Positions 21,709-34,485 of a stretch of DNA of 64,000 nucleotides are shown here, one piece after another (position 1 is the first letter of the stretch; every line of letters begins with the position of its first letter). The notes under the pieces were generated by a model, which worked only from the letters and a program-made list of their open reading frames with translations, searched no databases and was not told the DNA's origin. The stretch spans positions 591,154-655,153 of the forward strand of contig NW_027062698.1 in the NCBI RefSeq assembly GCF_032884065.1, read 5' to 3'. Made by a program: the position numbers and the translations under genes. The stretch is from Artemia franciscana (lineage: Eukaryota; Arthropoda; Branchiopoda; Anostraca; Artemiidae).

Positions 21709-23268
21709 GTGTTGCGAGAGCAACACTTTGGTTTTATCCCGTTTTTTTTCTGTGCTGCCGATGTCGGCTTATTCCTGGAAACTGGTAAGGGTCTAGCTTG
21801 TAAGTTTTTACGAAAAGTGTGGACTTCAGACCGGATTGATGAATATGGCATTACATTTTTGGAAAGCTCCGCAGAAATCTTGCCTGGAGCCAAAAAGGAT
21901 GGTTTTTGCTTGTCCACGAGCCAGAGCCTATGGTGTGCGAAGTGAAATGGAGTTATGTAGCCTACGTCAGGGAGGAGTATCTGAAGTTGTGCAGACAAGC
22001 TTTCGTTTCATCAAACCATGTTTCTGCTTTCGAGTGGAAAGCTCCGTTCTAGCAGGCAAGCAGGCAGGCACCAGTTTCAAGTTGATGGACTAAAATCTAT
22101 AAGTGTTAAATATATGCGGCAGTTACCCGGCCCCACAGCCAATATATCTTCTTTGAGTGATAAATAGAAAAATTTACAGAAGCAAAAAAGCGGCATTTTC
22201 CCACGGGTCCGAAAGTGCTGCCGTGATTTTCGCTGGGTTTATCGTTTGTTTTTTCGGACTTGGGATTGAGGTAGAGAAATGTTATCAGATGTACCTCTTA
22301 AACTTTAAAGGTTCTGTCATTGCTAAAAAAAAATTGGAGCTTATCCTTTGCTCCTTTCTAAGTGGTGACGCTAGAAAGTTGGCCTACGGCAAAAAAAAAA
22401 ATCAACTTTTGAACTAAGACAGACATAATTTTTTTTCGACGGCAATCGATAGCTCTTGATGACCTGATCAAAGTATATGTCATCCATTTTTTGATACAAA
22501 AATTCCTTCATGAGATATACTAGTTTGAAAGTTTCAAGGGGTTGATAACTTCAGTAGTAGGGTACACATTGAAACCAAAACTAAGCCGATACCAATTGTG
22601 AGACAAATAGGGGACTTGTAAGGAAAGGTCAGTTGTTAGCTCATAATCATCTTCGGCAGTGAGGGGTTTGCAAATTTTGTTACTCGGTGTACCTATTATT
22701 TGTTTCCAGTGTATTTGATGATAAGACCGAGTTGGTTCCAGTTTTAAGACATGTAGGGGATTTGTAAGTAATAATCGTCTGTTAGGTTACTATTTTACCT
22801 TTAGTGAAGAGGGGTTTGTAACTTTTGCTAGTTGGTGTGGCCTACCCATACTCACTGTAACCTAGAATTAAGTGTTTAGGCAACGGGTAGAGACGATAAC
22901 ATAAAACAACGAGGCAGTTTCGTAATAATTAATGGAGTGTCATCTATGGTATTTTGATCCTGAAAAGTTACGGATAGCTTTATAATACCAACTAGACTAT
23001 ATAAGATATTGTTCCAAGTCTTGATCCGTCACGATATCTACGATTGAAAAGGATAAAGTTCAACTGGCTGCAAAGTCATTTTAGTCCCTTCTTTCAATAT
23101 TCTTTTCTTATTGTTGTTTTTTCAACGCTGAGGAATAGCCTTTGATCATGTGATTACTGATCGCGTTCTTCTTTGAACATAACGTTTTAAAAGCTTCGAT
23201 AGGCTGACAACTTCAGTGTTTAACCGATAGCAAAAAAAAACAAAACCAAAGTGTTGCTCTCGCAACAC
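21709..23268. mobile_element. Non-coding element with hairpin-tipped 27-bp inverted repeats
   Basis: The left end (21709-21735) and right end (23242-23268) are inverted copies starting gtgttgcgagagcaacac and continuing 'tttggtttt'. Each tip is itself a hairpin: gtgttgc, loop gaga, gcaacac. The 1.56-kb interior has only short overlapping ORFs in competing frames, with no transposase motif. It is best read as a non-autonomous DNA transposon. No target-site duplication was seen at the flanks. Confidence 0.65.
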
Positions 23269-25185
23269 TTTACTCTGCAAAGCCAGTCAAAGGGTGCCGC
23301 AACACTTCACGATGCTCAGGCAAGGTAGGTGTAGTTTAACATTGATAACGTATCGGTCTGCCATTGGTTTTTCCATGGACCTTCAGGTGTGGCTCGAATC
23401 ACCAGGGCCAGAGGGTGTGATATTCCCTCCTTTGAACGACTCCTTGATCACATTATACGACTCGTCAAAATGTATTATAGATTAGTCCTTTATCATTTAT
23501 ACTTATCTACGGAGACAAACAAGACGCTAAAACAGAATACCTCATGTTTAAACGCGTAAATAAGAGCACTCAAATTGGTATTCGCCCCTTCTTAAGAGTG
23601 GACCACTGCTGGACAATCTTGTTTAAATTAATGACTCGTTTTAATTAATGAATTAATGAATTTACCATTAATAATTTTAAATTAAAATCAAGTAGTTGTG
23701 GGCATCAGACCATGGCTAATTGTAGAAAAAGCCAAGACAGATAATCCGAGTGAGTGAGAGGCGAATCTGGCATAAGCGCTTTTAAGAATTGTAAAAAAAT
23801 GATGCCATTTCACTTGTTTATAAATAAGTAAATAATTCATCCGTCATTCTTAGGGCAGAACTAAGGTAGATAGTCATAGAACAAAGGGATGAAAGATCAG
23901 ATTTATTTTGAGTTGACGCGTGACGGACAATTTCCACTGGACCTGTATGCAAACTCTGGGACTGATCAGGGGTCTTTGATCGGAAACGTCCTGCACTGTT
24001 TTTGACTCCATCTCATCATTTTTACGACCGATGGCGTGACGCAAAAATTACTGTAAAGAGCCAGAGGCACACTTTTGGAATAATTTCTTGTCTAATTTCT
24101 ATTCGTTATGACTTTCAACGTTGCTCATTATTTTCGTCCCAGGCAAAAACTTACCTACCAACTTCAATGAGCTATCCCAGCCTCTTCAAAAGCAATCTTG
24201 TCCCGAGAAAAAAATTTCTTGGTAGACAGCCAAATCTTGTTCGTGCTTCTCAAGCGTTTTATCCGTCTCAGCCTTGTTCTGCAATCGAGTTTTTTAACTG
24301 TCTTGGATACACTTGCTTTGAAAGGGTCTCCTGAGGCGGAAAACACAACGAAGACTGGCTCTGACTGAATTGAGAGCGCCTGGGATGAGGATGAGGCTAA
24401 ATTAACGACTTAAATGACTTAAAAAAAGTAGGGCTTGAACACAACGACCAAACAAAAACAAATAATGCACGAGCAAAAACAGGATTTTAAAGCACGAGCT
24501 ACTACCAGTCCAGTCCCTTTAAACTGGTTTAATTTAAACGACTCTATTTAAATATTGATATTGGATGATAAGATAAAACAATTCTATCTATTTACATGCG
24601 AATTTGGTTTCTCGTATCTACAACTGAGGCTGGGTTTTGTCAAAATCAGCAGTTTTTTTACCGAGCGGTTTGAAAATACAGAAGTCTTCTCGGGAGAAGG
24701 AAATACAACTTAAGACTGTCTGAGAATTAATCACCAGGGACCTCAATGAGGTAAAAAATGACTTATACAACTTTGCAAAAACCGAATGAGGGAGGGGGTC
24801 ATCCACCCTCACCCACCCTTCGAGCCACCCCAGTGGACATTGTGCAGGTTTCAAAGTGATGGGATTTATATTTGGTAAAAAGGCATTTGGATTTCCAATT
24901 TGGATTTTTTTTTGCTCTGCATTTTGTTGCTGTTATAATAATGATTACCCTTTAAAACAAGCTAAACTAACTGATAATTTTAGGGCAAGCCAAAACTATT
25001 TGCAAATCATCTTGGTACACTTTCATTAGTCAGACAGATGTACTTTAAAAACAAAACATGGACTTTAAACTCTTAAGGCTAATCACACTGGCAGTTTTAG
25101 ATAAGACACTATAAATGACCACTGTTTAAGATCAATACTCTTCACTAAAAACACAATAAAAAAAAACTTTAAAAGGAGAAAAAAA
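23269..25185. other. Spacer, nothing recognised
   Basis: About 1.9 kb. Short ORFs (for example around 24002-24334) lack motifs, and no tandem repeat or terminus was identified. Confidence 0.4.
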
Positions 25186-26839
25186 GGGGGTCCAAGGGGT
25201 ATTTGTTTAATACGTTAGATCTTACCTTTAGGAAATTTTCAAGTGAAAGGCCCCCACGTAATTGTTTTGAGTGTGATGCATAAATATTCAAACTTTATTC
25301 TTCTGCAAAATCAAGTCTTTTTATCCTTTTTGAAGGTTATGACCAAAAACATTTGTTCAAAATGTATATTCTTTTTGCTCGAATCTAATTTGACAATCAA
25401 TTTCAAAAAAGAGGCTCTGATTTACCGAAAATCTCTAATTGTGTTCTTTGTATTCAAATAGAAGATGTATAGCAGATCACACTTACAAGCTTACAAGAGC
25501 AAAAAGAAACATTAAGCTTCAAAACATTTACTTTTTCTTCCTTTTTTGTTTCATTTATTTTTAATAGGGAAGGAATCATTTCAGTAACTTAACTGTCTTT
25601 GTCATTAAGGATTCTCAGGACATTAGTGGATAGTAGGATCTTGTAAATTTTTTTAGCAACGCAACAACTACCGTTATATACGTTATATACCGTTATTATA
25701 GTTAGGTAAAACAGTGTTAAAAACTAAGCGTACATAACACAGAAAAAATCACAACGTAAAAATTTAGAATTTTCTAAAAGCAAACCTTTCTATGTCACCG
25801 GGAAGTATATGAATATCCAGTCAGTCTCCCACTGGAGTTAAGTCTCATGGAGATCTTCAACAAAATACCGGACACCGGTTATGGATTGGTCATTTGTCTT
25901 CTTTGATTCTGAAACAAAACATAATAATTAATAACCACATGAATCCGTCTAATCGAAGATTCTAATATTTACATATTCTCAAGTATATCTGTAACTATTA
26001 ACATTCAACTGTTATATTCAACAACAATCGGTAATATCCTTAACTATTTTTCGAAAGGTTCTGAAATTGTCTGTGCATAATTTACTTAGGATATGGCAAC
26101 CCCACACCCTCAATAAAGTTTCACTTTATTACTAGACAAGTTGGATTTTTATTTCAATTGGATCGTATTTTGATCCTCTCCAAGCCAGGATCCATAAAGT
26201 TGAGTTTCATAAAATTTCGATTCTTATGACAAGTGCACAGTGTCTATCATAAGAGTATATTTGGTTCTATTTGTTTTCTTCTCAAGGGTGTGTCCAAACG
26301 TCAAATGTATGGCTCTCGAATAAAATTAACATTTTCACTGAAAGATGTATACCAAAGTAATGCCAACATAGAGCTATAATATCCCCTTCTAATTAAAAAA
26401 AAAAGTCAGTTAATTTTAGTCCTAGTTTTCAGTCAGTAGAAACTTGGTCAGTTAGTCAGTTAGTAAAAATCTGGATATAAAAAGTCAGTTAGTTAATCCT
26501 AGCTATAAAATCTAGGATCTATAAAGTTGAGTTTCATAAAATTTTGTTTCTTATGACAAGTACACACTGTCTATCATAAGAGTATATTTTGTTATATTTG
26601 TTTTCTTTTCAAGGGCATGTCCAAACGTCAAATGTATGGCTCTAGAATAAAATTAACATTTCCGCTGAAAAATTCATACCTAAAATATGTCAAAGTAGAG
26701 CTATAATATCCCTCTCTAACAGAAAAAAAAGTTATGTCAAAGTGGAGCTATAGTATCCCTCTCTAACTAAAACTCATATGGTATGAGCTCTAGCAAAATT
26801 CTAAGAATCAATAGATTGCTTCAAAAGGAAAATCAGAGG

Positions 26840-28250
26840 CTTAATGCCGGTTGGGATTTAAAATAAGAGATCTGAGTCACGAGGTCCTTCTAAATATCAA
26901 AATTCATTAAGATCTGATCACCCATTTGCAAGATACCTCGATTTTCACGTTTTGAAGGAATTCCGCTTTCCTCCTCCAACTCCCATCAATGTCACCGGAT
27001 CTGGTCGGGATTTAAAATCAGAGTTTTAAAGCACAAGATCCTTCTATATATCAAATTTCATTAAGATCTAATCACCAGTTCCTAAGTAACAAATACCTAG
27101 TTTTTTCTAATTTTTCTAAATTAATTTCCCCCCCCCCCCAACTCCACCAAAGAGAGCGGATCCGGTCCGGTTATTTCATTCACCTATCTTGGACTTGTGC
27201 TTATTCTTTCCACCAAGTTTCATCCTGATCTCTCCGCTTTAAGCATTTTCCAAGATTTCCCCCCCCCCCCTAATAACACTGGATCCGGTTGGGATTTAAA
27301 ATAAGAGATCTGGGTTTCGAGGTCCTTCTAAATATGGAATTTCAATAAGAGACGATCACTCTTTCGCAGGTTAAAAATACCTCATTTTTTTCTTTTTTTT
27401 AGAATCAACCGTCCCCCCAACTCCCCCAAAGAGAGCAGATCCTTCCGGTTATGTCAGTCTCGTATCTAGGACTTGTGCTTATTTTTTCTACCAAGTTTCA
27501 TCCCGATCCCTCCGAGCTAAGCGCTTTCCAAGATTTTAGGTTCCCCCCCACTCAGCTTCCCCTTCACCGGATCTTGTCGGGATTTAAAATAAGACCTCTT
27601 AGACACGATATCCTTCCAAACATCAAATTTCATTTTTCTAATTTTTCAGAATGAACCACCCCTCACCCCCAGCTCCCCCAAAGAGAGCGTCTCCGTTCCG
27701 GTTATGTCCATCACGTATCTAGGGCTTATAATTATTTTTCCCATCAAGTTTCATTCCAATCCCTCCACTCTAAGCGTTTTCCAAGGTTTTAGGCCCCCAA
27801 ACTCCCCACAATGTTACCAGATTCAGTCAGGATTTAAAATAAGAGCTCTGGGACACGATATCCTTCCAAACTTCAAATTTCATTAGATCCAATCACTCCT
27901 TCGTAAGTTAAAAATACCTCATTTTTCAGAATTAACCCTCCCCTCCCCCCAACTCCAGCGAACAGAGAAAATCCGTTCCGGTTATGTCAATCACGTATCT
28001 AGGTCTTCTGCTTATTTTTCCCACCTAGTTTTATCCCGATCCCTCCACTCTAAGCGTTTCCAAGAATTTAGGCTCCCCCCCCCAATGTCACCGAATCTGG
28101 TCAGGATTTAAAATAAGAGCTCTGAGACACAATATCCTTCGATTCCATCACCCGTTCGTAAGTTAAAAATACTCCATTTTTTCTATTTTCTTAGAATTAA
28201 TCGGCCACCCCCTCCCTCCCCCAAGATGGTCAAATCGGGCCAAATGACTA
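26840..28250 (+). repeat. ~265-bp satellite inside macro-repeat copy 1
   Basis: Units share 'ccggttatgtcaatcacg', 'atccctccactctaagcg', 'gggatttaaaataagag' and 'tcgtaagttaaaaatacctc'. Phase marks near 27167, 27436, 27698 and 27978 give spacings of about 262-280 bp. Units are separated by C-rich runs. Five to six degenerate units are present. Confidence 0.8.
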
Positions 28251-28384
28251 TTTCTAATTTAATCTGGCCCGGTCCCTGATACGCCTGCCAAATTTAATCG
28301 TCCTAGCTTATCTTGAAGTGCCTAAAGTAGCAAAACCAGGACAGACAGACCGACAGACCGACAGAATTTGCGATTGCTATATGT

Positions 28385-28404
28385 CACTTGGTTAATACCA
28401 AGTG
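28385..28404. repeat. Terminal hairpin of macro-repeat copy 1
   Basis: cacttggttaataccaagtg: an 8-bp perfect stem with a TAAT loop, immediately before the start of copy 2. The identical hairpin ends copy 2 at 31646-31665. Confidence 0.85.
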
Positions 28405-30059
28405 CCATACAAAAAAGGGGGTCCAAGGGATATTTGTTTAATATGTTAAATCTTACCTTTAAGAAATTTTCAAGTGAAAGCCCCACCCACGTAATTGTTC
28501 TGAGTGTGATGCTTAAATATACAAACTGTACTCTCCTGCAAAATCAAGTTTTTTTTATCCTTTTTGAAGGTTATGACAAAAAATTTTTATTCAAAATGTA
28601 TATTCTTTTTGCTCGAATCTAATTTAATGATCAATTTCAAAAAAGAGATTTACTGACATTTTCTGATTGTGTTCTTTGTATTCAAATAGAAGATGTATAG
28701 CAGATCACACTTACAAGCTTACAAGAGCAAAAAGAAACATTAAGCTTCAAAACATTTACTTTTTCTTCCTTTTTTGTTTCATTTATTTTTAATAGGGAAG
28801 GAATCATTTCAGTAACTTAACTGTCTTTGTCATTAAGGATTCTCAGGACATTAGTGGATAGTAGGATCTTACAATTTTTTTAGCAACGCAAGAACTACCG
28901 TTATATACGTTATAGTAAGGTATAACAGCGTTAAAAATTAAGCGTATATAACACAGAAAAAATCACAACGCAATAATTTTGAATTTTCTAAAAGCAAACC
29001 TTTCTATGGCACCGGGAAGTGCATGAATATCCAGTCAGTCTCCCACTGGAGTGAAGTCTCATGGAGATCTTCAACAAAATACCGGACACCAGTTATGGAT
29101 TGGCCATTTGTCTTCTTTGATTCTGAAACAAAACATAATAATTAATAACCACATGAATCCGTCTAATCGAAGATTCTAATATTTACATATTCTCAAGTAT
29201 ATCTGTAACTATTAACATTCAACTGTTATATTCAACAACAATCGATAATATCCTTAACTATTTCTCGAAAGGTTAAAAGATTTCTTGTACATAATTTACT
29301 CAGGATATGGCAACCCCAAACCCTCAATAAAGTTCCACTTTATTACTAGACAAGTTGGATTTCCATTTCAATTGGATCGTATTTTGAACCTCTCCAACCC
29401 AGGATCCATAAAGTTGAGTTTCATAAAATTTCGATTCTTATGACAAGTGCACAGTGTCTATCATAAGAGTATATTTTGCTCTATTTTTTTCTTTTCAAGG
29501 GTATGTCCAAACGTCAAATGTATGACTATAGAATAAAATTAACATTTTCACTGAAAGATGCATACCAAAGTAATGCCAACGTAGAGCTATAGTATACCCT
29601 TCTAATTAAAAAAAGTCAGTTAATTTTTAGTCCTAGCTTTCAGTCAGTTAGTAAAAACTTGGTCAGTTAGTCAGTTAGTAAAAATCTGGATGTAAAAAGT
29701 CAATTAGTTAATCCTAGCTTTAAAACCTAGGATCCATAAAGTTGAGTTTCATAAAATCTCGTTTCTTATGACAAGTACACACTGTCTATCATAAGAGTAT
29801 ATTTTGTTCTATTTGTTTTCTTTTCATGGGCATGTCCAAACGTCAACTGTATGGCTCTAGAATAAAATTAACATTTCCGCTGAAAGATTCATACCAAAGT
29901 TATGTCAAATTAGAGCTATAGTATCCCTCTCTAACAGAAAAAAAAAGTTATGTCAAAGTAGAGCTACAGTATCCCTCTCTAACTAAAACTCATATGGTAT
30001 GAGCTCTAGCAAAATTCTAAGAATCAATAGATTGCTTTAAAAGGAAAATCAGAGGCTTA

Positions 30060-31510
30060 ATGCCGGTCGGAATTTAAAATAAGAGATCTGAGTCACGAGG
30101 TCCTTCTAAATATCAAAATTCATTAAGATCTGATCACCCATTTGCAAGATACCTCGATTTTCACATTTTGAAGGAATTCCGATTTCCCCCTCCAACTCCC
30201 ATCAATGTCACCGGATCTGGTCGGGATTTAAAATGAGAGTTCCAAAGCACAAGATCCTTCTATATATCAAATTTCATTAAGATCTAATCACCCGTTCCTA
30301 AGTAACAAATACCTAATTTTTTCTAATTTTTCCAAATTACTTCCCCCCCCCCAACTCCACCAAAGAGAGCGGATCCGGTCCGGTTATGGTAGTCACCTAT
30401 CTTGGACTTGTGCTTATTCTTTCCACCAAGTTCCATCCTGATCTCTCCGCTTTAAGCGTTTTCCAAGATTTCCACCCCCCACCCCCCCCTAATAACACTG
30501 GATCCGGTCGGGATTTAAAATAAGAGATCTGAGTTTCGAGGTCCTTCTAAATATGGAATTTCATTAAGATACGATCAATCTTTCGTAGGTTCAAAATACC
30601 TCATTTTTTTTCTTTTTTAAGAATTAACACCCCCCCCCAACTCCCCCAAAGAGAGCAGATCCTTCCGGTTATGTCAGTCTCGTATCTAGGACTTGTGCTT
30701 ATTTTTTCTACCAAGTTGCATCTCGATCCCTCCGCGCTAAGCGCTTTCCAAGATTTTAGGTTCCGCCCCCCCACTCAACTTCCCCTTCACCGGATCTTGT
30801 CGGGATTTAAAATAAGACCTCTAAGACACGATATCCTTCCAAACATCAAATTATATTTCTCTAATTTTTCAGAATGAGCCCCCCCCCCTCACCCCCAGCT
30901 CTCCCAAAGAGAGCGTATCCGTTCCAGTTATGTCCATCACGTATCTAGGGCTTATAATTATTTTTCCCATCAAGTTTCATTCCAATCCCTCCACTCTAAG
31001 CGTTTTCCAAGGTTTTAGGCCCCCCAACTCCCCCCAATGTTACCAGATTCAGTCAGGATTTAAAATAAGAGCTCTGAGACACGATATCCTTCCAAACTTC
31101 AAATTTCATTAAGATCCAATCACTCCTTCGTAAGTTAAAAATACCTCAATTTTCAGAATTAACCCTCCCCTCCCCCCAACTCCACCGAACAGAGCAAATG
31201 CGTTCCAGTTATGTCAATCACGTATCTAGGACTTCTGCTTATTTTTCCCACCAAGTTTCATCCCGATCCCTCCACTCTAAGCGTTTCCGAGATTTTAGGC
31301 TCCCCCCCCCCAATGTCACCGAATCTGGTCGGGATTTAAAATAAGAGCTCTGACACAAAATATCCTTACAAACATCAAATTTCATTAAGATTCTATCACC
31401 CGTTCGTAAGTTAAAAATACTCCACTTTTTCCGAATTAATCAGCCACCCCCTCCTCCCCCACCCCCTCCTCCCCCAGCCCCTCTAGATGGTCGAATCGTG
31501 ACAAACGAGT
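30060..31510 (+). repeat. ~265-bp satellite inside macro-repeat copy 2
   Basis: Same unit and order as in copy 1, including the C-rich spacers. Unit-for-unit correspondence with copy 1 shows that the satellite was amplified before the macro-repeat duplicated. Confidence 0.8.
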
Positions 31511-31645
31511 ACTTCTAATTTAATCTGGTCTGGTCCCTGATACGCCTGCCAAATTTAATCGTCCTAGCTTATCTGGAAGTGCCTAAAGTAACAAAACCAG
31601 GACAGACGGACAGACAGACCGACAGAATTTGCGATTGCTATATGT

Positions 31646-31665
31646 CACTTGGTTAATACCAAGTG
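31646..31665. repeat. Terminal hairpin of macro-repeat copy 2
   Basis: Same 20-base sequence as at 28385-28404, directly before copy 3. Confidence 0.85.
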
Positions 31666-31676
31666 CCATAAAAAAT

Positions 31677-32860
31677 GGGGGTCCAAGGGATATTTGTTTA
31701 ATACGTTAAATCTTACCTTTAAGAAATTTTCAAGTGAAAGCCCCACCCACGTAATTGTTCTGAGTGTGATGCTTAAATATACAAACTGTACTCTCCTGCA
31801 AAATCAAGTTTTTTTTATCCTTTTTGAAGGTTATGACAAAAAATTTTTGTTCAAAATGTATATTCTTTTTGCTCGAATCTAATTTGATGATCAATTTCAA
31901 AAAAGAGATTTACTGACATTTTCTGATTGTGTTCTTTGTATTCAAATAGAAGATGCATAGCAGATCACACTTACAAGCTTACAAGAGCAAAAAGAAACAT
32001 TAAGCTTCAAAAAAATTATTTTTAATAGGGAAGGAATCATTTTAGTAACTTAACTGGCTTTGTCATTAAGGATTCTCAGGAGTGGATAGTAGGATCTTGC
32101 AAATTTTTCGAGCAACACAACAACTACCGTTAAATACGTTATAGTTAGGTAAAACAGCGTTAAAAACTAGGCGTACTTAATATAGAAAATATCACGACGT
32201 AATAATTTTGAATTTTCTAAAAGCAACCTTTCTATGTCACCGGGAAATATATGAATATCCAGTCAGTCTCCCACTGGAGTTAAGTCTCATGGAGATCTTA
32301 AACAAAATACCGGACACCAGTTATGGATTGGTCATTTGTCTTCTTTGATTCTGAAACAAAACATAATAATTAATAACCACATGAATCCGTCTAATCGAAG
32401 ATTTTAATATTTCTATATTCTCAAGTATATCTGTAACTATTAACATTCAATTGTTATATTCAACAACAATGGATAATATCCTTAATTATTTATTGAAAGG
32501 TTAAAAGATTTCTTGTACATAATTTACTCAGGATATGGCAACCCCAAACCCTCAATAAAGTTCCACTTTATTACTAGACAAGTTTGATTTTTATTTCAGT
32601 TGGGTCGCATTTTAAACCTCTCCAAGCTAGGATCCATAAAGTTGAGTTTCATAAAATTTCGATTCTTATGACAAGTGCACAGTATCTATCATAAGAGTAT
32701 ATTTGGTTCTATTTGTTTTCTTTTCAAGGGTATGTCCAAACGTCAAATGTATGGCTCTAGAATAAAATTAACATTTTCACTGAAAGATGCATACCAAAGT
32801 AATGCCAACGTAGAGCAATAGTACCCCCTTTTAATTATAAAAAAAGTCAGTTAATTTTGG
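31677..32860 (+). repeat. 3.25-kb macro-repeat, truncated copy 3
   Basis: Follows copies 1 and 2 up to 'gtcagttaatttt' and then changes to unrelated sequence near 32860, so it lacks the satellite and terminal hairpin. Its last ~100 bp belong to the direct repeat duplicated at 36755. Confidence 0.8.
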
Positions 32861-33137
32861 TAAAAAAAAATGTCAAAAATACAGATCATTAATAAACAGC
32901 ATCGATCCCCTACCCCTGTTCAAAATTGTTTCTCATGTTTTCAGTGTTGTAGCATCTGCTGCAAACCAGTGAAGACCAGACTTTTTATTTAACATATTCA
33001 ATACTATAGTTAAACCTCTAGGCAAACTTCAAAGCTCACACTTCTTTCCCCAGGAACTGTTGAAGTTCAACACATCCCCAAAGGCTTAGTTACTGAACTT
33101 TTCAACTATACTGAACAAAATAATAATCTCAAAGTTT
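32754..33137 (+). repeat. 384-bp direct repeat, left copy
   Basis: From 'gctctagaataaaatt' to 'ataatctcaaagttt', matched nearly base for base by 36755-37137. It spans the junction of macro-repeat copy 3 with another sequence, so the right copy must derive from this composite. The two copies bracket a 3.6-kb segment with a Helitron Rep fragment and the tetraspanin-like ORF. Confidence 0.85.
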
Positions 33138-33745
33138 TGATCGGACGATAGGAGATATGAATTGGGAAATTTCTCCCGACGTTAGAAGGTCTATCGTTTC
33201 CCAATTGCAACATGTTTTCCACGAAAATAATGATTTGGTGTGCCTGCTCAGAACAGCAATCGATTTGATGCCTAATGATGCGCATAAAATTGTTGTTTCC
33301 GCTGACAAAATACCTATTGGCGAGCATATGCGTAGTAGATCCGGCAAAAGTTGAAATCACTGATAAAAGTACATAGTAAAACTTAAAGCGTTTGGGTCAG
33401 TGGGATGCTGGATGTACTTAGTGGAATAGCAAAAACGAGGATGCCACACGCACATATTTTAAACTGGCTACATGATAAAATTACTTCTAATGAAATTGAC
33501 GATTTTATTTCCTCTGAAATACCTGATGAAAAGTTTCGATAAGGACTTTTATGATAGTTTGGTAAAAATATGATACATGGACCTTGCGGTGCACTGAATG
33601 AAAAATCACCATGCATGGCCAAAGGAAGGTGCACAAAGCAATATCCTAGACTTTTAGTACCCAACACAATTACCGGCAACGATGGTTACCCACTATATAG
33701 AAGAAGATCTAATGAAGAAGGCGGTAAAACAGCAAGCTGGAGTCA
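33129..33745 (+). pseudogene. Helitron Rep fragment with HUH motif
   Basis: Two disconnected pieces of a Helitron replication initiator, the protein that nicks and rejoins ends during rolling-circle transposition. Piece 1 (33129-33354): IVSQLQHVFHENNDLVCLL, then DLMPNDAHKIVVSADK and PIGEHMR, the conserved stretch of the N-terminal region. Piece 2 (about 33420-33745): RMPHAHILNWL, holding the catalytic H-A-H (33447-33455), then NEIDDFISSEIPDEKFR, stop, NMIHGPCGALNEKSPCM, TKQYPRLL and NTITGNDGYPLYRRR. Several hundred residues between the pieces are gone, and stops and frame changes remain. The tyrosine motif and the helicase are absent here. Identification is from family sequence patterns. Confidence 0.85.
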
Positions 33746-33756
33746 TTCAACATTGA

Positions 33757-34485
33757 ATTATCTGATACCGCTATAATGGCATAGCTTCTTCTCCCCGTTT
33801 GACCTTCTTTCTTTTTCCAACCATTCTTAACACTAAATACAGCACCAAAAAAGGGTTGAAGGGGAACCAAAAATTGCAAATCACCTACCTTAAAAAGCTT
33901 TATCTAAGCTTTAAACATAACCACGGCAAACAGCTTTAATCAATCTCAGTCCAGCACTACCGTTATAAAAGCTTCAATTTTTCTTTTTCTTTTTATCAAT
34001 TTGTCATAGAAAATTCACTAAAATTTTTAATCTTCCAGTCAATCTTGGCTAATAAATGAACAAAAAATACATCAAGGCAGGTACGGACGCTTGTTAGGCT
34101 ATTATTAGCCGGTCGAAATCATTCTGGTAATATTTTGTAACAACAGAATAAATTTAGTATGTAATTGATTCAGACTATAGTCCTATTACCACGCTTGTTC
34201 AAAAACTGGGTATTAATTCTTTTTTTTGAGAATGAATTGGTCTTAACAGGTCAGAGTATCTTGAGTTACAAATCTCGAAGGATGGCTGAAGGTCAAGTGG
34301 TAGCTTCTTAAGCTCTCTTATGGTAATTACCCCCTATGAGGATAGACATTTAGTTTAATAATAAATATAAAGTTGTCAACTTATGAAGCCGTCGGCAGTC
34401 TCTTATTCCTCAAATAATACTCCCCCTTTGAGTTATGATCTTCCTTATCTCTATGATTCTTCTATGAACTCTTCTAGTAATTTTT
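33757..34485. other. Spacer, nothing recognised
   Basis: Lies between the Rep fragment and the tetraspanin-like ORF. AT-rich, no ORF or repeat recognised. Confidence 0.4.

Larger units (their letters stand above)
25186..28416 (+). repeat. 3.25-kb macro-repeat, copy 1
   Basis: First of three head-to-tail copies that begin with 'gggggtccaagg' (25186, 28417, 31677; spacing 3231 and 3260). It contains, in order, 'ttttgctcgaatctaattt', 'gaagatgtatagcagatcac', two 'aggatccataaagttgagt'-type blocks, and a ~265-bp satellite (26840-28250). It ends in a 'gacagacagaccgacag' tail and the hairpin at 28385-28404. Short ORFs recur in each copy but have no motifs. Non-coding. Confidence 0.85.
28417..31676 (+). 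repeat. 3.25-kb macro-repeat, copy 2
   Basis: Collinear with copy 1 at high identity, with small indels and C-run length changes. Its internal ~265-bp satellite runs about 30060-31510. It ends in the same hairpin at 31646-31665. Confidence 0.85.

Noticed and set aside
21652..22417. Overlapping 85-102 codon ORFs inside the 21.7-kb element
   Set aside because: They compete in several frames and both strands, with no motif or transposase signature.
24002..24346. 110-codon ORF and its antisense partner
   Set aside because: No recognisable motif, no start context and no support from neighbouring structure.
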